Assembly (NCBI RefSeq): GCF_015832195.1
Contig: NC_052017.1
Coordinates: forward strand, 77,377,801 to 77,441,800
Reading direction: 5' to 3'
DNA length: 64,000 nt
From: Motacilla alba alba
Taxonomy: Eukaryota; Chordata; Aves; Passeriformes; Motacillidae
This document shows positions 9,795 through 22,300 of the stretch, piece by piece; position 1 is the stretch's first letter; each line of letters begins with the position of its first letter. The position numbers and the translations under genes are program-made. The notes below the pieces were generated by a model. The model was not told the origin of the DNA, searched no databases, and saw only the letters and a list, made by a program, of their open reading frames with translations.

Positions 9795-12597
9795 CATGGA
9801 AATGATCAAAGGGATGGAACACCTTTCTTATGAGGTCAGGCTGAGAAACTTGTGGTTGTTCAGCATGGAGAAGGCTCCAGGGGGACCTTATAGCACCTTC
9901 CAGTACCAAAAGGGGGCCTACAGGAAAGCTGGGGAGAAACCTTTCAGTAGGGCCTGTTGCAGTAGTACAAGGGGTAGTTTTTTTATACTAAAAGAAGGTA
10001 GATTTAGATGAGATTAAGGAAGAAATTCTTTATTTAGAGGGTTATGAGTCACTGGAGCATGCTGCCCAGAGAAGCTGTGGATACCTGAAAGTCTTCCAGG
10101 TCAGGTTGAATGGGGTTTTGAGCAGCATAGTCTATTGGAAGGTATTCCCCTTGCAGCAGGGGGATTGGATAGATGACCTTTACAAGTCTCTTCCAGTCCA
10201 AGTCATTTTATGATTTTGTCATCCTTTTCTCTTGCACCAAGTTATTGGTGGCCAGGTTATTGGTTCTCAGATTTGAGACGTTTCATATTTTGACTTTTTT
10301 TACTGAAATTTGAAGTCCAGTTAAGTGGAAAGGGTGAAACTATCTCCTCTGTTGGCTTTTTCAAGTGAAAATAAGAAGGCTCCATCACATTAAAGCATCA
10401 CAATTACATTTGAGCTGCAGTGTAGAAAAGCTGCTGTGTTGTTACACTAACATCCTCCAGGAAATGTCATCTTAAAACAAGCCTTCTCCAGCTCCTCGTA
10501 TGAGTCACCCACATGCTTCCATGGGAGACTACCTGTAATTTTCACAGGATTTTGTAATTGGATGTGTAGCCATAAAGAGCTTGACTTTGAGAAGTGTTTT
10601 GAGCTGCAAAATCCTCATACTTAAGGGAACCACAGATGCCACTGTAAAAGGGTAAAAGGTACAGCTTGCTTTGGTGCCCTAGAAAAGAGTGGCAGACCTA
10701 GTGCTGACATCCACCAGCATATAAGTTGCTACTTTATGGTGTTCTGTGTGCATGTTGTGCATGGTGTTACTGCCTTTCCATGGTGTCCATAATGTGAGCT
10801 AAAACTTCAGGTAATACGGAAAAAGTCTCAAGTCTTTACCATGATGCCATCCAATTGATTGCTTAGAAAACCCTATTGTTACAAACATCACTGGGCAAAA
10901 AATTGCCTCCTTTATTTGGATGTGCATGTGTTAAAATCAGGTGGTGCAAAATGGGAAGGACATAGGATTGGCCTTCAGACCTGTGCTGTGGCATTCCACC
11001 TCCTCAGCAGGTCTGAGCTGGCAGCTGCATAGCCCAAGGCATAGTAGAAATTCACTGCATTTGATAACTATAGTCATTTTCCGGGCTTATGGTTTCAGGA
11101 GTGGACTTTGTGTAAAAGGACTGTGCTAGCTGACATTGGTCATTTATTATCTTTTCTCCCATTGCTTTTCCTGATGTGCTTTTAGGCCATCCTGCCCTTG
11201 CTGTTTGCTTGCCTGTGGGCTGCAGAAGGTTGCAAGCAGTTGAAATGGAACTGAGATAATGCTTGACTATCACCTCTGTCTGTTTGGCAATCCCTGCAAT
11301 GCTCAATATCACTTTGAAGAACCAGAGAGAAGCAAGGGGTGAGATTGCAGAAATATGGGGTGATGATGCTTTTTGAAGCATGGTTGGTGTATTGATTCCC
11401 ACATCATTTTGACAGCTGAAGCTCATGTTCAAGTCTAATGACAAACTGATGAAAATGTTGGGACCTTATCAAAGCACGGCATTGTTATTCATCTTCTCTG
11501 ATTCCTTAGCTTCTACTAGACTTTGCACTTCTCACCTTTCCACTAAGCATTCTGCATGTCTTCTGAAGACATGATTGGCAGGACAGTGGGACTGGGAAGT
11601 TCTGTTGTTCCCGCTGGTTTCAGATTTTACTTTCACGAGTCTGGACTTCAAGTCTTTGCCAATGTTGGTTTGCAGAATTATTAAAATTTCTTAGCACAGT
11701 ACATTACTTCTTAATTTCTTCTTTCTGTTCTGTTGTGAGTTACAGAAATTAATTTGCCACAAAAGTCTGTAGCACCATGCTGTTGTATGCTGAAGGGGTG
11801 GTTGTAGGGAATCCTACCCAGTGTGAAGGTAGGATTATATAATGATATTTTAACAAGCTGCATAGCAATTTCTTGATTATCACATGGTGATATAATTCCT
11901 CCTCAAGTGTTCTTGTATATATTACCTGAGAGTTACAGTTAAGCAGTTCATTTGCTAATTATTATTATAGACAACTGTGATACTGTTTCCTGCTGTTGTC
12001 ATCCTCTGTGTGAGATGGTTGTAAAACTAGCTGATTTGGTGGTCTGTGGGAAATACCCAATACATGAGATATGGTGTACTAAAATGGGAATATTACATTG
12101 TAAGTTTGGATTTCCCTGAGCAAATAGCTATGAAAAATTCATAGCTCTTTATGAAAAGAAGAAAAATGTGGCACTGTATGGGGGTAGATGAAAACCTCAT
12201 TAAATACAAGGAGGGGAAGGGTATGTCAGGCCTGTGTTTCAGCACCCTGGCCCAAGATAAAGGAGTGGGAGATGAAAGGTGTGACCTCCCTCTTAGCACA
12301 CGTTCATGGTGCTGGGCTGCAGCTGGCTCTGGAGTAGCTCTCCAAAGCTTCCTGCAGGCTGGCCTTCAAAATAGGGACTCTGCAGTGACTGGAAAAGCTA
12401 CCATGTGCAGACAATTCATATGGTAAATATGTTTCCCTTCATAAGCGCAGACCTCATGCTTTCCAGAAGAGAAGATGCTGTACTCATTTGCTAGCTGGTG
12501 GGTGGGTCGGTTGTGTTGTTTTTTTTTCTGTTCCATTAGTGCAGAGAGCTGGTGAAGGGCTCTGTCCTGGATGTTTTGGAAACACCATGTCTATGAC

Positions 12598-12649
12598 TAT
12601 ACTGTATTAATACAGTATATTCATACTTAGTAGGAATATATTAAGTATG
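12598..12649. repeat. Perfect 22-bp palindrome followed by a second inverted repeat
   Basis: TATACTGTATT followed at once by AATACAGTATA makes a perfect 22-bp palindrome at 12598-12619. Three bases on, CATACTTA (12622-12629) and TAAGTATG (12642-12649) form an 8-bp inverted repeat with a 12-bp loop. The region is AT-rich. No element or site family is recognised. Confidence 0.85.
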
Positions 12650-13342
12650 TCAATGAAGTCTATGAACATTTAGAATTAAAAAAATAGGTTCTAATCTTTC
12701 CTTGTGTGTTTAGATACACATTCATATATAAGATGATGTTACAGTTACTGAATTTTTTTTTCATGTTTGAGGATATTTTTGCTGCATTTAGTTTTGGGGT
12801 GAAAATGATTTCTTCCTTAAAGATTTTATTTACAGTAAAGCAGACATTTCCTCATTGTCTTACTGCATTTTTAATGAAGTTGTGCGAGCTTATAAAGTAC
12901 TCAAGTGAATGTTTGAATAAAGTCCTAAAAGCCCTGCTATCATTCTATGCATTGTTTGAAATTACTTACTTGTGTATATTCAGTAATCAATGGTTCCATT
13001 GAGAAAAAGCCTCTTTCCAGTTTCTATCCTTTTTTTTTTCTGAATACTGTGAAGTTTATTTCTGATCAAAGAGGACTGCATTGTGCTCCTGACTTGTACA
13101 GACACACGTGAAGCTGTCTGCAGTGAAAGCATAGATAGCAAATACAAAAAGCTTGGGGGAGAGTGAAATCTTTCAGAAGAGCTGTGTTGTTTTGCATGGC
13201 ATTGATTTCAAGAACATTTTTCTAGTCACCTAAATAGGACTCTCTGCTTTTTCTTCCATTTATACATCCAAGTATGTATAAAAGTAATGCCAATAAATAT
13301 ATAATCAGCACTATAAATATATAGTCTGTGGACTAAGGGCTC

Positions 13343-13359
13343 TTTTTTTTTTTTTTTTT
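13343..13359. repeat. Poly-T run (17 T)
   Basis: A mononucleotide run in intron DNA. No tRNA-derived or 7SL-derived sequence lies beside it, so it is not called as a SINE tail. Confidence 0.95.
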
Positions 13360-14132
13360 AATGCAATTATTGCTGTTGGTGTAAGTAGCACTGTGTTTAA
13401 GCCTTTGAGAATTGAAGACTTCCAGAACAGCACCTGAGAACACACATTTTTAATAACATCTATTCCCTTGCAAGGGAAGAATTGTATATGTGTAAGACAT
13501 AACTAATGTATGTGTGCGTAGGGGAAATCTTACCGGAACAAACTCATTCAGGAATAAGTAACAGTTGAATCAACTGCTGCAAACTGTCCTCAGTCTGACA
13601 CAAAAATTTCAGGATACTTGATTGCATACCTACTTAGCTGACTGAGAGAAGCTTTTACATAGAATGTTATAAATAGAAACAGCTGACTGATAATATGCAA
13701 AAAATGTAGGCTCTTTAGAAACAGATGTCATATTTCACCAGTAAAAACTTTGTCAGTTACAACAGCTTTCAGGGAATTTTCTTCACAAAGAAGTCCTTCA
13801 TGGCATGGTGTTATGTCAGCAAACAGAGTAGAGCTTGGTATCCTTAGTTTCAAATCAGAGGCACCTGTAAATGGTTTGGGCAGCCACAAAAGTATTTTTT
13901 CCTGTGTGTTTAACTTATTGTGGCTCTTCTGCGGCATTTCTGCATCTCAGGAATTGGAAGGCTACAGATGTTCCTTGTTAAACACAACTCAAGTATGTTT
14001 TCCATGGAGGTTTTCACTTTTTTTTTCTTTCTGGTTTGAAGGCTGGGAGAGTTTCTCATTCGTGACCTCAGAAGTTGTAGACCTGGGCTTTGTTTGAGGT
14101 TTGGGGTTTGTTCTGTCTGTTTAGCTTAGTTT

Positions 14133-14151
14133 GGGGGGGGTGGGGGGGTGG
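14133..14151 (+). repeat. G-rich run, possible G-quadruplex
   Basis: The run is eight G, T, seven G, T, two G. The long tracts can be divided to give four G triplets with single-base loops. It lies on the transcribed gene's sense strand, so an RNA quadruplex is also possible. It is 7.8 kb downstream of the exon at 6252-6350. Confidence 0.7.
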
Positions 14152-15295
14152 TCCTTTTGTTTGACTTTTGAGTTATCAATAAGATCATGTTGATGTTATT
14201 TGTGTGGTTATGTCAGGAGAGCTCATGTTTTCCTCACTTTTGGTTTAAAATTAAAAAGAATGCCCCAGATGCAGGTAATGGCTAAGCATTTCTCATAAGG
14301 ACTCTTTTCTTCGACTTGTGTCCTTTCTCACCCTCACTTGGGACTCTCTTGTGCTAGCCTTTGCTGTTGTGAGGAGCCCTTTTAAATAAAAGTCTTCCGT
14401 TCATATTCACAAGGCATGAATAACACCACTGAAGTTACTTGGCTTAAGTTACTGAAGTCAGTAGGACTGTTTATCAGTAAATGCTGTGTTTGGCTGCATC
14501 CATAGCTCATAGGATCAGGCATCAGAGAAGTAAATCCTTCTGTACAAGGATTTTCTTAGCTAGCATTGAAAAACATCATGATTGCTTCTAGCTCTTCTGC
14601 ATGAAGGCCTAAAAATATTTCCAAATAGTGATTTTTTGGACATTTCCCTGAATTCAATATCTATTACCCTTCAAATGCACATTTACAAGGGAGCATTTTA
14701 AAGAAGCCTTTTGTGAACTCCCTTGTATATACAGCCTCTTAAGAAAATACACAAATATATGCAGTGGGCTTTGGTCTTGGCTGCTCTTAGCATTAAATGT
14801 ATCCATCTCTTTTTGCAAACCTTATTTATGAAGACTTTAATGCTTTTTAATTTAATGGTGCATATGAAGGGTAGTGACTACTGATTCCGGAATTGGGTAG
14901 CTCATGTATGTTTTGGGCAGCAGATCCTCTGCCTTTGGGGCTCAGGGTCAATGCCAGATTCAGCAGCTTTACAGCAGGAAATCAGATTCCATCTGTCTAA
15001 ACATTGTAAAGTTCATTTTATTCTCCAGTCAGTTATATTTGGCTTACTTGTAATAATTCTACTGGTTAGCATACTTTAAAAATCTTGGTGCTGTGGTTAT
15101 TAGTATGTTAATTTCTTGGAGTTTTTTTTGTGCTTTGGGCCTTTCTTATTGTTGTTTTTAAGGGATATGTGTGGGAGTTTTGGGTTTGGCGAATGGTGTG
15201 GGGCTGGGGAGGGCCAAAAGTCAGCCAGAGCGCCTTTTAGTACTCAGGATTTATCTTCTGTGGAGAAGTGTTTACATCTTTATGTTGGATGTCAA

Positions 15296-15640
15296 AGTTC
15301 AGCGACTCTCGCTGCAAGCATCTGTTGGCGCGCCTGTAAACAGAGTTCGTGACAGATGTGAGCCGGCAGCTTCCTCCGGGAGCATCCGCAGGGAGTCTGG
15401 CCTCCCTGCCTTGCACAACTGCACTTGGCGGTCCCCGGGGCCCTTTGGTACGCCAGCCTGTGGGGCATCTCCTAGAAGGAACTGCAAGGAGGGGTCGCCG
15501 TGCCCCACTCACTTGTGCTTGCTCCATCCCATGCTCTTTGCAGAAAGGTGCCAGTGAAGCAAGCGACGCGGCAGAGGCTGCACGTGCCCTGCACGCACAC
15601 GTGTCCCACAGGCCCACTGAGCCGTGCCACCCCAGCCCTC
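15296..15640. promoter_or_regulatory. CpG-rich intronic patch with two CACGTG E-boxes
   Basis: About 20 CpG dinucleotides occur in roughly 330 bp, while the surrounding intron has almost none. Two canonical CACGTG boxes stand at 15581-15586 and 15598-15603, 17 bp apart start to start. An acceptor-like CTCTTTGCAG ends at 15543. This could be an internal promoter, an enhancer or a lineage-specific exon. A 204-codon minus-strand frame crosses it but shows no known family. The call as a regulatory element is an inference from base composition only. Confidence 0.35.
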
Positions 15641-18600
15641 CTGGGAAGTATTTAATGGAGTGTAACTGCAACGCACAAAAGCCTCCCCGTGCCTGGTGAG
15701 GATTTAATGCAACTGCAGCAAACGTTTTCCTTAATGGAAATGCTGCTTCTAAACCCCAAGTGTTACTTGTCAGTACCGTGTTTGAGCACTGGTTCAAGTG
15801 GAAGCACTCACAAATTGAACAAGTGTTTTGGATTTTTTCCATGTGTGCCATCTTCTTTTACTTTTTAAATAGTTGCTAATTGGAAAAATCATTAATTTGG
15901 GTCTCTTAAATTCTCCAACATGGAAGTATTAAAAAGGCATTTAATTATGCTGAAAGAAGCAATATCTGTATCAGACAGTATTTTTTTCTGCCCCTAATTC
16001 ATGAGCTAATTCAGCTTGTCTTTTTATCCCTTTATGTCAAGGCTAATATTTTTACCTGACTGCCATTCTCTGAATGGTTGTTAAAGGGTAATAGGGAAAG
16101 CCTCTTTTTGTGTGTAGTTTTCCCTGAACTATGTATCTATTACATAAAAAATACAGAGCAAGTTATGAATTACTTCTTGGATATGTTGCACATGTTCTGT
16201 CCTTATTTTTTTCCTGTTACTTCCCTTTCTGCCAAAACCACTATCAGTTTGATTGATTTCAGGAAGGGGAAAGTTTTAATCCTGAAGTGAGATATTTTAA
16301 AAGAAAGGCTGAAAAAAAAACCAAAACAATGCAAAACAAAACAAAAACCTAAAAACCAAACCCTAATACCCATCCCAACTGCCAGACCAGGGTGATTATA
16401 TTATCCCTGCAGAATGAACTTTCAGGCTATCAGTGTGTGGCCAGTTTTGGTCAGAAGTCAGGGAGTTTGCAAGTGAGCAGTCAGGAGATTTCTAACGCAC
16501 AAATGATGGGGGCAGGAGGGCTGAGCAATGACCATAAATAACTCCCTTAATGTTGAATTTTCAAGGGTTTTGTTCTGTGCTGCCTAAACAGAACGGTAGT
16601 GTTTGCTCTAGCTTTACTGAAATTAATTTGTTTGGCATTAGTGTGGTCGTTGTTAAGTGTTTTCCTACCCATATAAATTAAATCTGTATGAACAAAAGCA
16701 TTTATCTGTGAGCTTTTTTCAGTTTTATGCTTTTTATAAGACCTGATTGAAAGCAGTCGGCATCTGAGACTCTGACAAAGAGGTACTTTCTGTGTCCCCC
16801 CTGGTTTGCTGTGGCCATGTAATGGGTTGTGGCTACGTAAACAGTTGAGATGTCAGTCTTCTCTCTTGCTTTCTGCAAAGAAAATCCAAACCATCTGTCT
16901 TTTTTTTTTGGTTCCTTTATTATGCTTGTACTAAAGATAGCAAAACTGCTTTGTTTTAAGATTAAAGCAGATGTACACAGGCTGCCATATTAATTTCTTT
17001 TGTAAGGGAACACAGTTCAGCTGTTCACAAAACACGGGAAGGAATTCAGGCAGTATCGTGCCAAAAAATGATGACAACAATGAATCTGTAGCTCCATGAT
17101 GAACAGGCTTGTCACTTCGGTTGTTCCCCTGTTCCTAAATTCCCTTGGATGTGAGGCTGGTCTCATTGTTCATCATTGTTCGTGTTTTTAGGAACATATG
17201 GTTTAGGTTAAGCACAATTACATGCGGGGATACTTCGCTCTGCAACAGGGCATTGCTCAGTTTTGCTCTGGTGAGGCTTTGTACCTTACAGTGCAGATAA
17301 ATGGTGGGTGGCCCCTGAAATTTTTACTTGGAGAAGATGAGTTGAGCAAAACACAAGTGGCCTAGAGCACCCTATTTTTTATTAAATGGATTTTTAAATT
17401 TCATAGTAATTTTTTTTTTTATTTTTTAAATTAAAAAGTCAAATGACTGGATCATTCTGGACAGGATTTTACACAATGATGGCTTCTGAGAAAATGCTAG
17501 TGCATGTGCAAGCACCATTTAAAATAAGTTGATAGTGGTGTCCAGAGGCCACTGTCTCTCTCTGCTTTACAGTCAGCCCCCTTGGAGCCGCTGTTTGGAA
17601 GAGCCATGTCCCATCCCCACTCCACTTCTCCATCAGAGACTGAAGACTGCACTTATGGGTTTGAGCTGTGAAAAATCTTTTTTTTTTAATTGCTATTTCA
17701 AGTCATTAGAATAATTTAAAAAGTGTAGCCATTGGGCAGGTGTGTAGGGTACTGCAACAGGTGTGCTGGTGATCCCAGCCCATGGGCTGGACAGCAGGTA
17801 TGACAAGGTGAAGTGATGAATCTGTAGGAAAGGGGACTGTGCCTACTGGCAGCTCCTCTGGGGAAGGCTGCAGTGCCTCTGGCTGCATGGTGCTGGTTCT
17901 GTAGATGGAAAGCTCATTTGATCTTTGCCCTATCCTGTGGTCACTCAAGCAGTTCCTGAAATCTATGTTACCTCTGTGTACCGGAGAATACAAAAACAAA
18001 GGGGAATCTTCTGCAGCTCCAGGTACCCTTCACTGTACAAGATAACTTTAAACAAACTAAATCTGAGCAGCCAGACTGGTATTTCAATGCCAGATCACTT
18101 TCAAAGCTTGATGTTTGAAATGCTGTTTGAAAGATGAGGTACTTCTTGCAGAGCTTCAGGTTCTTTAAGCAGGCAACACAGGAGCTTCCCTTTGTGATAA
18201 GATGTGTCATTGCACCTTTGGGAGCCTCGTGACATTTGTATTCTTGAACATTTTGAAGTTACTTGTTTGAAAACGTCAAGTGTTCTCATGAGAACACTAT
18301 CAGAGCAAGATTTCCCCTAAAGCATTTCTGCAGTGTGATAATAAACTCTTTCAATGTTAGCTGCAAAAGGAACTTTAAGCGCTCTTTCATAGTGGTGCTT
18401 TTATTTATGCTAAACCAGGGGAAGAAAATGTTAGTGTAAGTCATGTGCCTCCTCCTCATCCAGCACTCTTTATTTTGTAAAACAAGCCAGGTCCTGTTTA
18501 GCATACACATGCTGAAGCTGAGAGATGACTTAAGGAGATTTATCTACCCAAGCTGACTTTACCAAGAATAGTCACAAAATGTACATGGAGAAAACCCCTC

Positions 18601-19029
18601 TGTGTTGCAAAGTCATATCCTGGAGAGTTCAGAAATGCTTTTTGCACTGTAGAAAAAGTAGTGTGCTGCACCTTAGCAGCTAGGTGGTTGTGGCACACAA
18701 CGGAGAGGAGAGGGACCTGTACTGGGGGGGCAGTAACAGTTGTCTCTAAGCAGCTTCTGGATGTTCTGGAGTTATAAGGATGTCTACAAATGGGGGTAGA
18801 AGTAAAGGGTGCTTCCTCAAAGCACCCTAGTAGTCTTCCTTGTTCATTTTTTTGGTTTGAGGGGTTTTTTTTGTGCCTCCTACCTGCCCTTTGTTCTGTC
18901 TTCCATGCATGGGCTCCTGTGCTTTTATTTGTTTGGTCTCTCCAAGCTTCAGATTCAGTTCCCATTCATCCTTCATCCTGCTCCTTCATCCCTGCAGCCT
19001 TGCTCCCTGCTTTTCTCTCTGACACCTGA

Positions 19030-19390
19030 GTACATGTGCGCACACACTGGGGCACGGGGCAGGCTGGCAGTTCCTGGTGCTTGGAGCACGGGATCTGTCT
19101 GGGTGGTGATGGCCGGGCCCAACGCGCTCCCCAGCCAGCAGCAGGGCAGTGGGGGGACTCACTGTAAAGGCAGCAAAGCTCAACACAGCAGCAAGCCTCA
19201 CGGAGCATCCTTCGGCTCACGAGGAGCACGAGGGTCAGATAACCTTCTCGTCCTCCATTCCAGGCTTTGTCAGGGATAGCAAGAACAGCGAGCGGCATGT
19301 TGGAGCTGCCAAGGGAAGCTCCAGGAGCTCTTGCTCAGCAGCATCTAGAGCACGCCAAGGGCAGGAGGCCTTTCCCAAGGTGTTTGGCTG
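19030..19390. other. Second CpG-enriched intronic patch
   Basis: Roughly 14 CpG dinucleotides occur between about 19030 and 19310, including CCGGGCCCAACGCGC near 19112. The patch is weaker than the one at 15.3 kb, and open frames on both strands have no family signature. It could be a decayed CpG island or a local GC peak. Confidence 0.35.
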
Positions 19391-22300
19391 CTAAATGTCT
19401 GAGCCTCTACTGAAAGCTTGCTGCAGGATTTTTCTCCAGTGATTTGTAACTTTGTGGAGCTGATGACTTTTACAGGAAAGATAAAATCTTGCCTCTTGGA
19501 AACAGTTGTTCCATTTTTAAATTAAACGTGCCTCTCCAGAGAACGGCCTCGGAGAATGTTCGTGTATCAAATCACCAGAGTTACTGTAGGCCTGAATGAC
19601 ACAAAAGTACTGTTTTGCCTATGATGATAAAATAAGCTACTTTGAAAAACCATGCATTTCTAGTGAGATGCGTTCCTGCCCCTGAGTACTTTGTCCAAAC
19701 TTTCCACATGTGGTAGAATTGGGAAACAGATTTGGGAAGGGAGCAATCTTAATAGGCAGAAGTGATAGAAGCCTATAACGAAAATAATTACATGTATTTT
19801 ACTGCTGATTATTTCTCTCTTGAAAGTGTGTTTTTTCACTAGCATCAGCAAGGAGTTCTAATTAGAAGAAAATAATAAATCCATTCCATTATTAATGCTG
19901 CTTTCAGGCAGGCATTTAATATACATTGAAATCTGATGGTCAGGCTTCATTGGCGTTATCAGTGCATCATTAATGGCTAAAATGCAATTACAGAGAGCTT
20001 CTGTGACCACAAGATTTGCCCAGGAAATGTAAAGCTCTGACAAGGATACTTCAAGGTCTGCTAGGCATTTGAGATATGTTAATGTTTTTCTCATGTCCTC
20101 AGTTGGGGGGGAAAAGAGGGCAGTATTGCTGCGTGATCAGGAAAGCAAGGGAGCGTGACAAAGGCTCGGTAAATCCAGCACATGAGCATGTATTTCTAGG
20201 AAGAATGTGATCACTGCACTGAGTTTGTACATGAACAAAACCCTTGATGTGGGCACAGGCTGCAGCCAGCAAAGACTGTGCGGAAGGTGAACAGGAGGCC
20301 AAGAAGTATAAGGCTGCTGGGGGTCCATTTTTTCTTAAGCAATACCCTTGGTTTTCTTCTGGGTTGTTTTTCTGGGCATTTTTAAAAATGCTTGCCCTAC
20401 ATTCCCTGTGCGTAACTGTGTTAACAGATCGGACCAGACGCTGCTGTGAATATTCAATTACTCCAAATTGGTTGCTGATCTCTGTTAATCCCAAGCATGC
20501 TGACAGTGTACGTATCAAATGCATTTGTTCACATTTCAGAAATGAGCAGAGCTATTGCAATGCAGTGCAGTGTCTTAATGCCCCTAATATGCTGATACAG
20601 CTCTTTTGGAAAGTATTGTCATGTGTACGTATGTTGTATAGATTATGAAATGGGGAAATGTGTGTGTAGGTGCCCACATAGATAAATATACATGTACTTT
20701 TTCTTAAAGTCAATGGACTTAGAATGTGTTTACCCTGCATCACATGCAGGTCCATATCTGTAGAACAAATGGTGGACAGCAGTAGCCTACAGAAGTTTTC
20801 TAAGTGAAGGCTTGATTTTTCAATTATAGCTTCACACTGATGCTAGATCAAAGCAAAACCCAAGGCCTTGGCTAAAGAAAACATAGTCAAGTAGAGTAGT
20901 ATTCAACTTGTGGTATTGATAAGCTCTACAGATGCACTTTGAGAAGTCCTTGAACATTGCTACTTGAGTCAGTGCTGTTTGAATATGAAATCCTTAAATC
21001 TGACTCTCCACAAGCTGAACAAACGGTGTACTGTACATTATGTCCTTAGAGCAGATTAGGCAGCTTGAAGTCGACAAAGATTCAGACACCACAGAGATTC
21101 AGAGCTGCGAAAGCTGCTCTCGAGTCATGCATTTTTTGCATAACTTCTAACTTGTGTACAACGTGATGCTCTTATCAGTTTTAGTGCGGATGTTATGTAA
21201 ATACTAAGTACCTTATCACATGTGGTTCAAGGTTGCAGTTACAAGCAGTGCTTCCTCTATTTATGTATGAAAATGGAAAGAAATGTCTTATTAGAAGTGT
21301 GCAATTGAATAGCGAACTAGGGACAAGCATTACCACACTGACACTTGTAAAGCAAACTCACCTTTGAAATGGTAGCAATGGAAAACAGTAGCCAATTATA
21401 TTTTGTCAAGAAATTTCTAAAGGGACAGACTAATTTTTATAATGGAAGATGAAATTAACTGATAAGGAAGCTGTTGGAACCTGGCTCCAGGTTTTTTTCA
21501 ATGCTTATAAGTGGTATCTTGAGCTGTTAGGAGCTGTGAATAATGGTGCCAGACTTTGCCATGTGAAAGGTAATCCAGTCAGCCTCTTTCCCTTACACAG
21601 CACAGGTTTTACCTCTGTTTTTAGTTTGCATTTGGGATTATGTGTCTGTGATCAAAATACACTAGTAGAAGTGTTACTCTGAAGACAGTGTTCTGTTACC
21701 TCCATAGAAGCTCAAGTGTGGAGGGATGTAAAGTGGCAGGTCCTGCATTTGCAGCAGGACACAACGGAAGCAGGTGAGTTACTGGCTGAGGCTACCCCTC
21801 CCAGTCTTAGCATTAACTTTTCTTGGTGGGCATAAGGGGCAATGTCGTATGTTGACAAGGAAGTGAGTTTTCTCAGGAAGTTATAGCCAGATCAATTAGT
21901 GGTCAGATTTGGATATTGACACCTGGTGTAACCACCGAAGGCATGGACACTCCTCTGAGAACACAAGGGGTTTTTAACCCTTGCAGAGGACTCCCAGAGG
22001 CAATTAAGCACAAGTTGCATAAGGAGAAATAGCTGTCCTCTGTATTTCCAGACTTACTTACCAGTGCAAAATACTCTTGCCTTTTGGAAGAGTTTGTGAG
22101 ATGATGGACAAGTGGAACAAAAATCTGGATGCTAAGACAGTAGTTACATCTACTCCTGTAATTAAGCTCTGAGCACTTGTAGCTTTGTTGAATCTCTGTT
22201 TTATTTGAAGCTAATTTGGTTTCCAGTCTGGCAGGAACTGTCCCCTTAATGTCAGTTTTTTCCTTACCCTCCATGGCACAGTGCATGTTTTCCAGAGACC

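Larger units (their letters stand above)
8630..10219 (+). mobile_element. CR1 LINE, sense orientation, 5'-truncated and split by an LTR
   Basis: On the + strand the copy begins within the reverse transcriptase region: [10 protein letters not shown] is encoded near 8701-8730 and a SLSKFADDTKLS-like block near 8950-8990, then a [16 protein letters not shown] block near 9297-9345. The element is interrupted at 9398-9788 by a solo LTR and resumes with 'catggaaatgatcaaaggg', continuing through the CR1 tail to TCCAGTCCAAGTCATTTTATG near 10190-10215. Frame breaks are frequent. The subfamily differs from the copy at 6411-8105. The 5' end at about 8630 is estimated, since CR1 copies normally truncate there without a recognisable border. 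Confidence 0.88.

Noticed and set aside
13343..13359. Poly-T run as a possible SINE or Pol III terminator
   Set aside because: No A-box or B-box promoter and no tRNA-like sequence is visible next to it.
15237..15851. 204-codon minus-strand frame over the CpG-rich patch
   Set aside because: High local GC reduces stop codons on both strands, which explains the open frames without coding. No known protein was recognised.
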